From positions 62,001-126,000 of the forward strand of contig NZ_JAEIOI010000006.1 of assembly GCF_021375795.1 (NCBI RefSeq): 64,000 nucleotides of DNA, read 5' to 3'. A program made the translations under genes and the position numbers. The notes beneath the pieces were generated by a model that saw only the letters and a program-made list of their open reading frames with translations, made no database searches and had not been told where the DNA came from. Positions within the stretch are counted from its first letter, which is position 1. The number at the start of each line of letters is the position of its first letter. The DNA comes from Pseudomonas anguilliseptica. Its GTDB lineage: Bacteria > Pseudomonadota > Gammaproteobacteria > Pseudomonadales > Pseudomonadaceae. This document shows, in pieces, positions 15,241 to 25,550 of the stretch.

Positions 15241-16476
15241 TCAGTCAGCCGGCAGTTCATCCAGGCGCATCTGCAGAAACTGCCTATCCGCGCCCTGCTG
15301 GACCAGGTTGAGCGCCCGCTGATAAGCCTCGCGTGCAGGCTGCACACGACCCAGGCGGCGATTGAGATCGGCGCGGGCGGCATGGGCCAGGTGGTAGTCG
15401 GCCAGTTCACCGCTGGCCAGCAGCGCGTCGATCAGCGCTAGACCGGCCTCGGGGCCTTGCTGCATGGCCACCGCCACGGCACGGTTGAGTTCGATTACCG
15501 GCGAGGGATTCATGCGCAGCAAGGCATCGTAGAGCCCGACAATCTGTGCCCAGTCGGTCTGCTCGGCACTGGCAGCTTCGGCATGCACGGCGGCGATCGC
15601 CGCTTGCAAGGTGTAGGCACCGAAGCGCCGCGAATGCAGTGCCTGCAGCACCAAAGCGTCGCCTTCGGCGATCAGCGCACGGTCCCACTGGCGGCGATCC
15701 TGCTGCTCCAGTAGCACCACTGTGCCGCTGGCCGAACTGCGCGCACTGCGCCGCGACTCGTGCAGCAACATCAGCGCCAGCAGGCCCTGCACTTCCGGTT
15801 CAGGCAGCAGTTCCAGCAGCAGACGCGCCAGGCGAATGGCCTCATCGGACAGGTGCGCGCGAGTCAGCGAGTCGCCAGAACTGGCGAAATAGCCTTCGTT
15901 GAACACCAGGTAAATCACCCGCAACACATCATCCAGCCGCTCGGGCAGCTCGCTGCGGCCAGGCACTTCATAGGGGATGCGTGCATCGCGAATCTTCGCC
16001 TTGGCGCGCACGATGCGCTGCGCCAGGGTGGCGGGCGTGGTGAGAAAGGCGCGGGCGATGTCCTCGGTGCCCAGATCACAGACTTCACGCAGGGTCAGGG
16101 CCACCTGGGCATCGCTGGCCAGCGCCGGATGGCAACAGGTGAAGATCAGGCGTAGGCGGTCGTCTTCAAGCAACTCGCCCTCATCCAGCGACGCGTCATC
16201 AGCCAGGTCGACGTGTTCATCCAGCGGCTGGAAACGCCGCTGCCGGCGCAAGGTATCGATAGCCTTGAAGCGCCCCGCCGACACCAACCAGGCCCGTGGA
16301 TTAGCCGGCACGCCGCTCTGCGGCCATTGCTCCAGGGCCGCGCGAAAGGCTTCGTGCAGCGCCTCCTCGGCCAGGTCAAAATCGCCCAGCAGGCGAATCA
16401 GGGTGGCCAGTACGCGGCGCGATTCGTCGCGGTAGAGCTGCGCGAGCTGGGCCGGCAAAGCGGCAGAATGGTCCAT
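15241..16476 (-). CDS. ECF42-group RNA polymerase sigma factor with long C-terminal domain
   Basis: The 411-residue protein has sigma region 2 at about residues 10-80 (DFDLAEEALHEAFRAALEQW, then AWLVSAGRFKAIDTLRRQRR) and region 4 at about 105-165. A ~230-residue helical C-terminal extension follows (VIYLVFNEGYFASSGDSLTR and so on). This extension and the DGPF neighbour define ECF42. No anti-sigma gene is present; in the family the extension itself is needed for activity and is thought to sense the signal. The ATG at 16476 is preferred because GGAG lies nine bases upstream. It should activate the promoter at 15142-15168. Confidence 0.92.
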   Translation of the reverse strand: MDHSAALPAQLAQLYRDESRRVLATLIRLLGDFDLAEEALHEAFRAALEQWPQSGVPANPRAWLVSAGRFKAIDTLRRQRRFQPLDEHVDLADDASLDEGELLEDDRLRLIFTCCHPALASDAQVALTLREVCDLGTEDIARAFLTTPATLAQRIVRAKAKIRDARIPYEVPGRSELPERLDDVLRVIYLVFNEGYFASSGDSLTRAHLSDEAIRLARLLLELLPEPEVQGLLALMLLHESRRSARSSASGTVVLLEQQDRRQWDRALIAEGDALVLQALHSRRFGAYTLQAAIAAVHAEAASAEQTDWAQIVGLYDALLRMNPSPVIELNRAVAVAMQQGPEAGLALIDALLASGELADYHLAHAARADLNRRLGRVQPAREAYQRALNLVQQGADRQFLQMRLDELPAD

Positions 16477-16561
16477 GGCATTGCACTCCATAACGGCAGT
16501 GGCTGCGCGCTACCCCTGCCGCGCAACCAGAACCGTTTCACCCTAACGCATTAGTTGCACT

Positions 16562-17323
16562 TCAGCTCTTCAGCCGATAACCGGTTTTGAAGACAAAGCC
16601 CACCGTCAGGATGCACAGCAGCAGAAAGCCGAGAATCATTGCCAGGCTCAGGCCGACATTGACGTCGGACACGCCGTAGAAGCTCCAGCGGAACGCGCTG
16701 ATCAGGTACACCACCGGGTTGAACAGGGTCACCGTCTGCCAGGCTGGCGGCAGCATGCTGATCGAGTAAAAGGCCCCGCCGAGGAAGGTCAGCGGCGTGA
16801 CGATCAAGGCCGGCACCACCTGCAACTTCTCCCAGCCATCGGCCCACACGCCGATGATGAAACCGAACAGGCTGAAGGTCAGCGCGGTAAGCACCAGAAA
16901 CGCCAGCATCCACAGCGGATGGAGAATCTCGAAGTCCACGAACAGCCGCGCGGTAATCAGGATCACCAGGCCGAGAATGATCGACTTGGTGGCTGCTGCG
17001 CCGACATAGCCGATAAGGATTTCCAGATAGGACACCGGTGCCGACAGCAGCTCGTAGATGCTCCCCGAATACTTGGGCATGTAGATGCCGAACGAGGCGT
17101 TGGAAATACTCTCGGTGAGCAGCGCCAGCATGATCAGCCCCGGCACGATAAACGCACCATAACTGACGCCCTGCACCTGGGTCATGCTCGAACCGATGGC
17201 CGAACCAAACACCACGAAATACAGCGAAGTGCTGATCACCGGGGTGGCGATGCTCTGCAACAGAGTGCGCCAGGTGCGCGCCAGTTCGAACAGGTAGATG
17301 GCCTTGATGGCATACAGATTCAT
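16562..17323 (-). CDS. ABC-2 type transporter permease (YadH-like)
   Basis: The 253-residue membrane protein has six hydrophobic segments and the ABC-2 signature region near [20 protein letters not shown] (about residues 85-104). It is the membrane half of an exporter whose ATPase is encoded immediately upstream, with a 4-base overlap. In E. coli the equivalent YadG/YadH pair has no settled substrate; lipid, polysaccharide and drug export are all possible. The conserved [18 protein letters not shown] near the C-terminus supports the family. Confidence 0.92.
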   Translation of the reverse strand: MNLYAIKAIYLFELARTWRTLLQSIATPVISTSLYFVVFGSAIGSSMTQVQGVSYGAFIVPGLIMLALLTESISNASFGIYMPKYSGSIYELLSAPVSYLEILIGYVGAAATKSIILGLVILITARLFVDFEILHPLWMLAFLVLTALTFSLFGFIIGVWADGWEKLQVVPALIVTPLTFLGGAFYSISMLPPAWQTVTLFNPVVYLISAFRWSFYGVSDVNVGLSLAMILGFLLLCILTVGFVFKTGYRLKS

Positions 17324-18249
17324 GCACGTGTCCCTTTTACCAATTCGACAAAAATCTCTTCCAACGAACTCTGGCTGGACTGCAAATCCTTGAAGTCGAT
17401 GCCGTGCTGGGCCAGGTCCTTGAGCAGCTCGGCGATGCCGGTGTGCTCGCTCTGGGTGTCGAAGGTAAACACCAGCGCGCGGCCCTCGTCGTTCAGCTCC
17501 AGCGGGTAACGCGCCAGCTCGGCGGGGATGCTCGCCAGGGGCTGTTGCAGCTGCAAAGTCAGCTGTTTCTTGCCGAGCTTGTGCATCAGCGCCTGCTTGT
17601 CTTCCACCAGAATGATCCGGCCCTTGCTGATCACCCCGATGCGGTCGGCCATTTCCTCGGCCTCTTCGATGTAGTGGGTGGTGAGGATGATGGTCACGCC
17701 GCGCTCACGCAGACGGCGCACCATGTTCCACATATCGCGACGCAGCTCGACGTCAACGCCGGCAGTGGGCTCGTCGAGGAACAGAATCTGTGGCTCGTGG
17801 CTCAGCGCCTTGGCGATCATCACCCGGCGCTTCATGCCGCCGGACAGCTCGAAAATCTTCGCGTCGCGCTTTTCCCACAGCGACAGGTCTTTGAGCAGTT
17901 GCTCCAGATAGACCGGATCGGGCTTCTTGCCGAACAGGCCACGGCTGAATTTCACCGTCGCCCAGACGGTTTCGAACACATCGCTGACCAGCTCCTGGGG
18001 CACCAGGCCGATCTGCGAGCGCGAGGCGCGGTAGTCCTTGATGATGTCCTTGCCGCCCACCAGCACCCGCCCGCCGCCTGGATTGACGATGCCGCAGATA
18101 ATGCTGATCAGCGTGGTCTTGCCCGCGCCGTTGGGGCCGAGCAAGGCAAAGATTTCGCCGGGGCGAATATCCAGGTTGATGTCCTGCAGGGCCGGGTGGC
18201 CACTGGCGTAGGTCTTGCTCAGCTGTTGAATCGAGATCACCGCTTGCAC
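17320..18249 (-). CDS. ABC transporter ATP-binding protein (YadG-like)
   Basis: The 309-residue ATPase has Walker A (GPNGAGKTT, about residue 39), the signature LSGGMKRR, and Walker [13 protein letters not shown]. The ~80-residue C-terminal extension is usual for ABC-2 exporters. It powers the permease encoded downstream with a 4-base overlap. The start codon ATG at 18249 is followed by the typical first strand [16 protein letters not shown]. Its promoter must lie in 18250-18409, shared with the divergent inhibitor gene. Confidence 0.93.
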   Translation of the reverse strand: MQAVISIQQLSKTYASGHPALQDINLDIRPGEIFALLGPNGAGKTTLISIICGIVNPGGGRVLVGGKDIIKDYRASRSQIGLVPQELVSDVFETVWATVKFSRGLFGKKPDPVYLEQLLKDLSLWEKRDAKIFELSGGMKRRVMIAKALSHEPQILFLDEPTAGVDVELRRDMWNMVRRLRERGVTIILTTHYIEEAEEMADRIGVISKGRIILVEDKQALMHKLGKKQLTLQLQQPLASIPAELARYPLELNDEGRALVFTFDTQSEHTGIAELLKDLAQHGIDFKDLQSSQSSLEEIFVELVKGTRA

Positions 18250-18409
18250 AGAACCTCCTGCTCTGGGGAAAAGCGCAATTGTAGGGAAGTTGGCCGGACT
18301 TGCGGAAATGCTGATGCAGTAACCTGACTGATTGACCAGCCCGACGTTGAGCTACAACGGATGCGGCTGCTAGGCTGACCCGAGTTTTATGCAGACAAGG
18401 AAATCGATC

Positions 18410-18709
18410 ATGGCTCTTCGTCACGCCCTCACCAGCCTCAGCCTGCTGGCCCTGCTGGCCGGTTGCAGCTCACCGCCGCCCGCCCATCAAGCAGCCGAAA
18501 TCAGCGGCGACTGCAATGTCGAGCAGGTTCACGGTGTACTTGGCCAGACCGCCAGCAGCGAGCTGATCGAGCAGGTGCAACAGCAGGCCAACGCCAAAAC
18601 CCTGCGCGTACTCGCCCCCGGCGACGCCGCGACCATGGACTACAACCCGCAGCGCCTGAATATCGATATCGATGAAAGCGAAGTGATCATCCGCCTGACC
18701 TGCGGTTGA
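18410..18709 (+). CDS. I78-family peptidase inhibitor lipoprotein
   Basis: The 99-residue protein has a lipoprotein signal (SLSLLALLAGC, lipobox LAGC near residue 18). The mature part has the I78 pattern: CNVEQVHGVLGQTASSELIE, then RVLAPGDAATMDYNPQRLNI and a C-terminal Cys that probably pairs with the first one. I78 inhibitors block serine peptidases by a potato-inhibitor-like loop. An AAGGA site precedes the ATG. With ecotin at 10 kb, this is the second envelope protease inhibitor in the window. Confidence 0.85.
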   Translation: MALRHALTSLSLLALLAGCSSPPPAHQAAEISGDCNVEQVHGVLGQTASSELIEQVQQQANAKTLRVLAPGDAATMDYNPQRLNIDIDESEVIIRLTCG

Positions 18710-18782
18710 ATGCCCCTCGGTTAACTAAGCCCCACAGACCGGGCATACTGGCGCACCTGTAAATCAGTCGGCCACCCGTTCC

Positions 18783-20321
<1,539 letters not shown>

Positions 20322-20330
20322 ACACGCGGC

Positions 20331-21098
20331 TCAGAATGTGCCGTGCCGCCCCGTACCCGCCTTGAAGCGCTGCGCGCCGGCCAGGGTTTCGCCACTGGCG
20401 ATCACCGCCATACCGCCGGCAAACTCATTGGCCATGGCCTGGGCAAACGGCAGGTTCCACTGCGCGTAGGCACTGGCGCGATCGGCGAGCATGCAGCGCT
20501 GCGGAAAGCCGGCAATCTCCAGCGCCAGTTGCTGGGCGGCGGCCAACGCGCTGCCGGCAGCGACGACCCGATTGACCAGGCCCATGCTCAACGCCTCTTC
20601 AGCCAACACCGGACGACCGGTGAGAATCAGATCCAGCGCGCGACCCTGGCCGATAATTCGTGGCAAACGCACGGTGCCGCCATCAATCAGCGGCACGCCA
20701 AAGCGTCGGCAGAACACCCCAAGCACGGCGTTATCGGCCATCACCCGCAGGTCAGCAAGCAGCGCCAGCTCCAGCCCGCCGGCTACCGCGTGACCTTCAA
20801 TAGCGGCGATCAGTGGTTTGCTCAGCTGCATGCGGCTCGGGCCCATCGGCCCGTCACCTTCGGTTTCCAGGCGATTGGTGCGCTCAACACCTTCGGCAAA
20901 CGCGCCCAGATCAGCACCGGCGCAGAAGGTATCGCCCGCCCCCGCCAGGATTGCCACCCGCGCCTGCTCATCCGCTTCAAAGGCCCGTAAGGCGCTGGCC
21001 AGCGCCTCAGCCGTCGGCCGATCAACCGCGTTGCGCACCTCGGCGCGGTTGATGATCAGGGTGGTGACCGGGCCGTTCTTTTCGATGATGACGTGCAT
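20331..21098 (-). CDS. Crotonase-family enoyl-CoA hydratase/isomerase
   Basis: The 255-residue protein has the oxyanion-hole motifs AGDTFCAGADL (about residues 54-64) and EGHAVAGGLELALLADLRV (about 99-117), with the first catalytic-type Glu retained in GGLELA. The second usual Glu region reads FGVPLIDGGTVRLPR and lacks a Glu there, so a plain hydratase reaction is doubtful; isomerase, hydrolase or lyase activity on a CoA thioester is possible. It is convergent with the TyrR-type regulator gene with only 9 bases between, and lies behind the terminator of the SDR gene. Confidence 0.87.
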   Translation of the reverse strand: MHVIIEKNGPVTTLIINRAEVRNAVDRPTAEALASALRAFEADEQARVAILAGAGDTFCAGADLGAFAEGVERTNRLETEGDGPMGPSRMQLSKPLIAAIEGHAVAGGLELALLADLRVMADNAVLGVFCRRFGVPLIDGGTVRLPRIIGQGRALDLILTGRPVLAEEALSMGLVNRVVAAGSALAAAQQLALEIAGFPQRCMLADRASAYAQWNLPFAQAMANEFAGGMAVIASGETLAGAQRFKAGTGRHGTF

Positions 21099-21110
21099 GA
21101 CCTGCTCCCT

Positions 21111-21143
21111 AAAAAGCCGAAGGCCGGCATTTAGCCGGCCTTC
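21111..21143 (-). terminator. Terminator after the SDR gene
   Basis: On the minus strand GAAGGCCGGC and GCCGGCCTTC form a 10-base stem with a five-base loop, followed by GGCTTTTT. It separates the SDR gene (ends 21207) from the crotonase gene. Confidence 0.85.
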
Positions 21144-21206
21144 ACCTTAAAGCTCTGGGCGGTGGAAATCAGCCTGCTGACCGATCTCCCCGCCAGAGTG
21201 GCGCAA

Positions 21207-22118
21207 TCAGAGGGCGAACTTCTGCAGGTTGGCCATCATCTCTTTCATTGCTTCGATATTGTCCTTCGGATGAGCCGCGCCCTCAAAGTCGCAGATCTGC
21301 GCAAAGTTGGCTGCCACATCTTCCGGGCTGAAGCCTTCGCGCGGGTCGAAGCCGGCACCCAGGCTGCGTTCCCAACGCACTTTGCCCATCCAGCCGCCGC
21401 CCACTTCGAACAGGCCGGAGGTTTCTTCGCAGGCATTGCTCGCCAGGTACACCACCAGCGGGCTGACCAGCTCAGGCTTGAGCTGCTCGAACACCTGCGG
21501 CGGAATCAGGCCTTCGGTCATGCGCGTGCCGCCAGTCGGCGCGATGGCGTTGACCAGGATGTTGCTCTTGCGCCCTTCGAGGGCCAGGGTGCGGGTCAGG
21601 CCGTACAAGCCGAGCTTGGCCATGCCGTAGTTGGACTGGCCGAAGTTGCCGTAGATGCCCGAGGTGGATGCGGTGAAGATCACCCGACCATAACCCTGCT
21701 CACGCATATGCGGCCAGGCGGCGCGGGTAACCTTGTAAGCGCCTTCAACGTGGACTTTGTAAACCAGGTCCCAGTCGGCGTCTTCCATCTTGTGGAAGGT
21801 CTTGTCGCGCAGGATGCCGGCGTTGTTCACCACCACATCGATACGGCCAAAGTTATCGAGGGCGCACTGCACGATCTTTTCGCCGTCGGTCACCGAGTCA
21901 TGGTTGGCCACGGCGGTGCCGCCTGCGGCGCGGATTTCCTCGACTACCTTGTCTGCCGCCGAGGCGTTGGCGCCCTCACCGTGAGTGCTGCCGCCCAGAT
22001 CGTTGACCACCACCTTGGCGCCGTGTTTGGCAAACAGCAGTGCATGGGCGCGGCCCAGGCCGCCGCCAGCCCCGGTGACGATTACAACCTGATCTTGAAA
22101 ACGGATGGCGTCGCTCAT
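21207..22118 (-). CDS. SDR oxidoreductase, multifunctional beta-oxidation enzyme type
   Basis: The 303-residue short-chain dehydrogenase has the nucleotide motif TGAGGGLGRAH (about residues 15-25), NNAG, and the catalytic Tyr/Lys in SNYGMAK. It resembles the dehydrogenase half of peroxisomal multifunctional enzyme type 2 (RDKTFHKMEDADWDLVYKVH, and the C-terminal block FEVGGGWMGKVRWERS). The likely reaction is NAD-dependent oxidation of a 3-hydroxyacyl-CoA or steroid alcohol. A separate terminator follows, so it is its own transcription unit; the crotonase next to it may serve the same pathway. Confidence 0.9.
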   Translation of the reverse strand: MSDAIRFQDQVVIVTGAGGGLGRAHALLFAKHGAKVVVNDLGGSTHGEGANASAADKVVEEIRAAGGTAVANHDSVTDGEKIVQCALDNFGRIDVVVNNAGILRDKTFHKMEDADWDLVYKVHVEGAYKVTRAAWPHMREQGYGRVIFTASTSGIYGNFGQSNYGMAKLGLYGLTRTLALEGRKSNILVNAIAPTGGTRMTEGLIPPQVFEQLKPELVSPLVVYLASNACEETSGLFEVGGGWMGKVRWERSLGAGFDPREGFSPEDVAANFAQICDFEGAAHPKDNIEAMKEMMANLQKFAL

Positions 22119-22225
22119 GCAGCATTCCTCGGCAGATTAACAATACGCCGAGTGTCCAGCAGGTGCGCTCCGGTCACAATAGATACAAGTTGCGCTGAAT
22201 GGTGCGCAATAAAGCAGCGGGATAG

Positions 22226-22759
22226 TTAGGCCGGACGGATCAGGCTCAAGTGGTTATACAGATGCAACACATGGGCCTGGGCGTAATCGGCATGGCTTAA
22301 CGCGCCGTAGGCAAAATGCGGCTGTAACTCCCCCTGATACGCGGCGAAGTCGGCAAACGCCTGCTGCAAACGCTGCAGCGCCTGAGCCTGGGTGGCTGGC
22401 ACATTCAGCGCAGCGGCACCGGGAATGGCCTCATCCAGCGGATGGCGCATGGCCCCACGCGCGGCAAAGACGCTGAACGCCAAGGGGCCGACGCTGCTGC
22501 GAAACCAACCTGGCTTGAGTTCGGGGTAACCGCTGATGGAATACTCGATGCTCTGCGCGCAGTGGTTAAACACTTCTGCCGGGCTCCAACCCTTGAGGCT
22601 ACGCAACGGCTGATCAACCAGCCCAGCCAACACCTGCTGCGCGCCCTCCAGGCTCAGGGCAGCGGGTGCCTTGCCGCTGGGCAACGCCCAGAACCCGGCA
22701 CCGAGAACGGCCACACCGCCGAGGGCGGCACCTTTCAGGACTGTACGTCGTTGCATCAT
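22226..22759 (-). CDS. DUF1569-type protein with Tat signal
   Basis: The 177-residue protein starts MMQRRTVLKGAALGGVAVLG, a twin-arginine (Tat) signal or anchor, so it is exported folded. The rest shows the DUF1569/DinB-like helical bundle, with histidines (HCAQSIEYSISGYPE and HADYAQAHVLHLYNH) placed like DinB metal ligands. Function is unknown. Its start overlaps the stop of the hydrolase gene by 4 bases; it is the last gene of a three-gene operon with the aldolase and the hydrolase. Confidence 0.82.
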   Translation of the reverse strand: MMQRRTVLKGAALGGVAVLGAGFWALPSGKAPAALSLEGAQQVLAGLVDQPLRSLKGWSPAEVFNHCAQSIEYSISGYPELKPGWFRSSVGPLAFSVFAARGAMRHPLDEAIPGAAALNVPATQAQALQRLQQAFADFAAYQGELQPHFAYGALSHADYAQAHVLHLYNHLSLIRPA

Positions 22760-23640
22760 TTGGCCTCCAGCCGTTGACGAAATTGCAGGTAATGCGCCAG
22801 CACCTGATCCGGCGCTTCGGTCTGCGGATAATGACCAATGCCCTCCAACAGCACAGTGTCCGGTTTGGCAATCAGCTCACGGTAACGCGCCACCATATGC
22901 GCCCCGGAGATCGGATCGACAGCGCCGTCGATCACCCGCAGCGGCACCGCGGTGGCCTGCATCGCCGTCACCCAACGCTCGCGATTGACCCGACGCTCGG
23001 GCATATAGCGGATCAAACGGTGCATCACCGCCGGGCCATTATTGGCAGCAATCAGGCTCCAGAAGTCATCCAGCTCACGGGCACTCGGCTGGGTGTGCGG
23101 GCCGAACACCTTGGCAAAACTCTGCGCCAGCTTCTGCCGGCTGAACAGCCGGCCAACCAGCGGGCCGATGGGGCTGAGCAGCAGCTTCTGTACCAGCACC
23201 GGATGGTGCGTTTCCGGAAACAACCCACCATTGAGAAACACGCAACTGGCGAGCTGCACACGTCCGTCCTGATGCCGCGCCAGCAGCTCCTGCGCCACGC
23301 TGTCGCCGTAGTCATGGGCCAGCACATGCAGCGGTTTGTCCACGCCCAGGTGCGCCACCAGCGCCTGTTGCAGATCAGCCTGCTCCAGCAGGCTGTAGGC
23401 ATGCCCACGGGGCTTGGCCGAGTCGCCAAAGCCGAGCATGTCGCAGGCAATCACCTGGTAGCGCTCCGCCAGCGCGGACCACAGGTAATGCCAGTCCCAG
23501 CTGGCAGTGGGAAAGCCGTGAATCAGCAACAACGGTTCGCCCTGCCCGGCCGTCCAGTAGCGGATGCCATGACCGTTAAAGCTGAAGTCCTGGCCCGCGC
23601 TGCGCCAATCCGCCAGGGCAATCCCTGGCAACGCCGTCAT
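22756..23640 (-). CDS. Alpha/beta hydrolase, MEST / haloalkane-dehalogenase-like
   Basis: The 294-residue hydrolase has the oxyanion motif LLIHGFPTASWDW (about residues 38-50), an Asp nucleophile elbow AHDYGDSVAQ (about 107), an acidic DGAVDPISGAH and the catalytic His in EGIGHYPQTEAP. An Asp nucleophile is the rule in haloalkane dehalogenases and epoxide hydrolases, and in the animal MEST proteins that this sequence recalls. It lies between the class II aldolase and DUF1569 genes with 4-base overlaps on both sides. The natural substrate is unknown. Confidence 0.88.
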   Translation of the reverse strand: MTALPGIALADWRSAGQDFSFNGHGIRYWTAGQGEPLLLIHGFPTASWDWHYLWSALAERYQVIACDMLGFGDSAKPRGHAYSLLEQADLQQALVAHLGVDKPLHVLAHDYGDSVAQELLARHQDGRVQLASCVFLNGGLFPETHHPVLVQKLLLSPIGPLVGRLFSRQKLAQSFAKVFGPHTQPSARELDDFWSLIAANNGPAVMHRLIRYMPERRVNRERWVTAMQATAVPLRVIDGAVDPISGAHMVARYRELIAKPDTVLLEGIGHYPQTEAPDQVLAHYLQFRQRLEAK

Positions 23641-24419
23641 GCTGCGTAACCCGGCATCTGTTGATCCAGCTTGCGCAGCAGCGCCGGCCACGGCAGTGCG
23701 CCGCCCATGCCCTGCGGGCTTTTCATCACGCCGGCAATCATCGCCCGTGCGCCATCGAGAATCTGTTGTGGGATATGGATCAGCTCGGTGCCGCCGCTCT
23801 GCGCCATCACCTGAATCTCGCAGGCACGCTGCAGGGTGAACATGCCGAGGAAGGCATCGGCGATGCTGCCGAAAGCGGTGAGCAGGCCATGGTTGGGCAG
23901 GATCATGAAATTCTTGTCACCGAGATCCGCCTGCAGGCGCGCCTTCTCGTCATGGTTCAGCGCTACGCCTTCATAGCCGTGGTAGGCCAGGCTGGCGAGG
24001 ACGAACAGCGACTGCTGCGACAACGGCAACAGACCCTGCTTTTGCGCCGACACGGCGATACCGGCGGCGGTATGGATGTGCAGCACACAGGCCACGTCGT
24101 GGCGCACCTCGTGCACGGCACTGTGGATGGTGTAGCCGGCAGGGTTGATGTCGAACGGGCTGTCCATCAGCTTTTTGCCAGTCAGGTCGATCTTCACCAG
24201 GCTGGAGGCAGTGATCTCATGGAACATCAGGCCGTAGGGGTTGATCAGAAATTCTTCGGTGCCGGGAATCTTCGCCGAGATGTGGGTGAAGATCAGATCA
24301 TCCCAGCCATACAGGGCGATCAATCGGTAGCAGGCGGCCAGGTCCACCCGGGTCTGCCATTCGGCAGCGGACACCTGATCCTTGAGGCTGACAACAGGCA
24401 GTGCGTGGGCAACGGTCAT
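23637..24419 (-). CDS. Class II aldolase/adducin-family protein
   Basis: The 260-residue protein contains the zinc-site pattern of class II aldolases: LHIHTAAGIAVSAQ (about residues 113-126) and LPNHGLLTAFGS (about 180-191), with a Glu in the FDINPAGYTIHSAVHE region. Family members include fuculose-phosphate aldolase and many uncharacterised proteins; the substrate cannot be inferred. It is the first gene of the overlapping three-gene operon, so it may act on a product released by the Asp-nucleophile hydrolase. Confidence 0.9.
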   Translation of the reverse strand: MTVAHALPVVSLKDQVSAAEWQTRVDLAACYRLIALYGWDDLIFTHISAKIPGTEEFLINPYGLMFHEITASSLVKIDLTGKKLMDSPFDINPAGYTIHSAVHEVRHDVACVLHIHTAAGIAVSAQKQGLLPLSQQSLFVLASLAYHGYEGVALNHDEKARLQADLGDKNFMILPNHGLLTAFGSIADAFLGMFTLQRACEIQVMAQSGGTELIHIPQQILDGARAMIAGVMKSPQGMGGALPWPALLRKLDQQMPGYAA

Positions 24420-24518
24420 GATGAGTTCCTCGGCTTTTGTTATTGAAGTGCCCAGGAGTCTAGCGAGGGATGCCGCAAAGGTGAGTCGCTCTGGCGGCCA
24501 GCGTGGTGGCCTTGCAGG

Positions 24519-24986
24519 TCAAACCAGCTCGGGATGCAGCTGCGCGAGCATGGGCCAGTCGCGCTGAGCCTCAAGGTCATCACTGAGTAGCTGGAAGCCG
24601 GCAAAGTCGAAACCCGGCGTCACCGTGCAGCCCACCAGGGTAAACGCCCCGGTGCTGCGCGCCGCCTGCCAGGCATGTGCCGGTACCAAGCGCTGCGGCA
24701 GTTGACCAATGGCCACCGGGCCTAGGCGCGCGCAGCGCACCGCATCAGGCTGCTCGGCCAGCAGCAGCTCCAGCGGCGCACCTTCATAGAAGTGCCAGAG
24801 CTCATCGGCATCCACCCGGTGCCAGCGGCTTACCGCGCCGGCGGGAAGCAGAAAGATGATCGCCGTACCGCACAGACGGCCACCGTCCAGCTGCGCAGAC
24901 GACTCATACAGACGGCGGTAATAACCGCCTTCCGGGTGCGCCTGCAGTTGCAGCGTGCTGATCAGCTCTTGGGCGCGCGGGTGCAT
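24519..24986 (-). CDS. Cupin (DUF985) family protein
   Basis: The 155-residue beta-barrel protein has the DUF985 pattern: LQAHPEGGYYRRLYES (about residues 14-29), IFLLPAGAVSRWHRVDADELWHFYEG (metal-site-like His/Glu residues), and GCTVTPGFDFAGFQL near the end. No activity is established for the family. Its ATG overlaps the stop of the upstream flavodoxin gene by one base (TGATG), so the two form an operon. Confidence 0.88.
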   Translation of the reverse strand: MHPRAQELISTLQLQAHPEGGYYRRLYESSAQLDGGRLCGTAIIFLLPAGAVSRWHRVDADELWHFYEGAPLELLLAEQPDAVRCARLGPVAIGQLPQRLVPAHAWQAARSTGAFTLVGCTVTPGFDFAGFQLLSDDLEAQRDWPMLAQLHPELV

Positions 24987-25438
24987 CAGCCGTGCAACGC
25001 CGCAATAAAGTCCGTCAGCCAGGGCTCGGCGTCGGTTTCCGGGGTCACGCTTTCGCTGCTGTCCAGGCGCAGCATCGGCTGCACTTCGCGGATGCCCAAC
25101 TCGGCATACAGCTCGCGCACCAGCTCGCCGCCGCCGCAGAAGGTATCGCCATAGCTGGAGTCGCCGAGGGCAATCACCCCGCCCGGCAAGCCACTCCAGG
25201 CCGGCAGATGATCACGGATGGCGTAGTACAGCGGCTGCAGGTTATCCGGCAATTCACCCATGCCGGTGGTCGAGGTCACCGCCAGAAAGGCTTCAGGAGC
25301 AAATGCCTGAATATCCGCCAGGCTGGCGCGCGGGTTGTGCCAGGCCTCATGGCCGGCGGCCTTGAGCAGACGCTCGGCGTGGCGGGCAACTTCCTCGGCG
25401 GTGCCATACACCGAGCCGGAAAGAATGGCGATTTTCAT
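24986..25438 (-). CDS. Flavodoxin (MioC-like)
   Basis: The 150-residue protein begins MKIAILSGSVYGTAEEVARH, with the FMN phosphate loop SGSVYGTA, and continues with the FMN loops STTGMGELPDN and LGDSSYGDTFCGGG. It is a small electron carrier of the MioC/YqcA group. The ATG at 25438 gives the canonical flavodoxin start. It is divergent from the LOV gene at 25551, with a 112-base spacer, and leads a two-gene operon with the cupin. Confidence 0.92.
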   Translation of the reverse strand: MKIAILSGSVYGTAEEVARHAERLLKAAGHEAWHNPRASLADIQAFAPEAFLAVTSTTGMGELPDNLQPLYYAIRDHLPAWSGLPGGVIALGDSSYGDTFCGGGELVRELYAELGIREVQPMLRLDSSESVTPETDAEPWLTDFIAALHG

Positions 25439-25493
25439 GCAGAACTCCGAAACAGTCAGAACCAAATCGATAAGCCCGGCATTATGCCGCAAG

Positions 25494-25521
25494 TAGACAG
25501 CCCGCCCGGATGTTTTAGAAT
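25494..25521 (+). promoter_or_regulatory. Possible sigma70 promoter of the LOV gene
   Basis: TAGACA (25494-25499) and TAGAAT (25516-25521) are spaced by 16 bases, with the LOV ATG 30 bases further on. No TGTACA half-sites occur here, so the receptor gene is probably not under the light regulator's control. Confidence 0.45.
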
Positions 25522-25550
25522 GCAGCCGACATAGACTGGGAAATCGCCTC

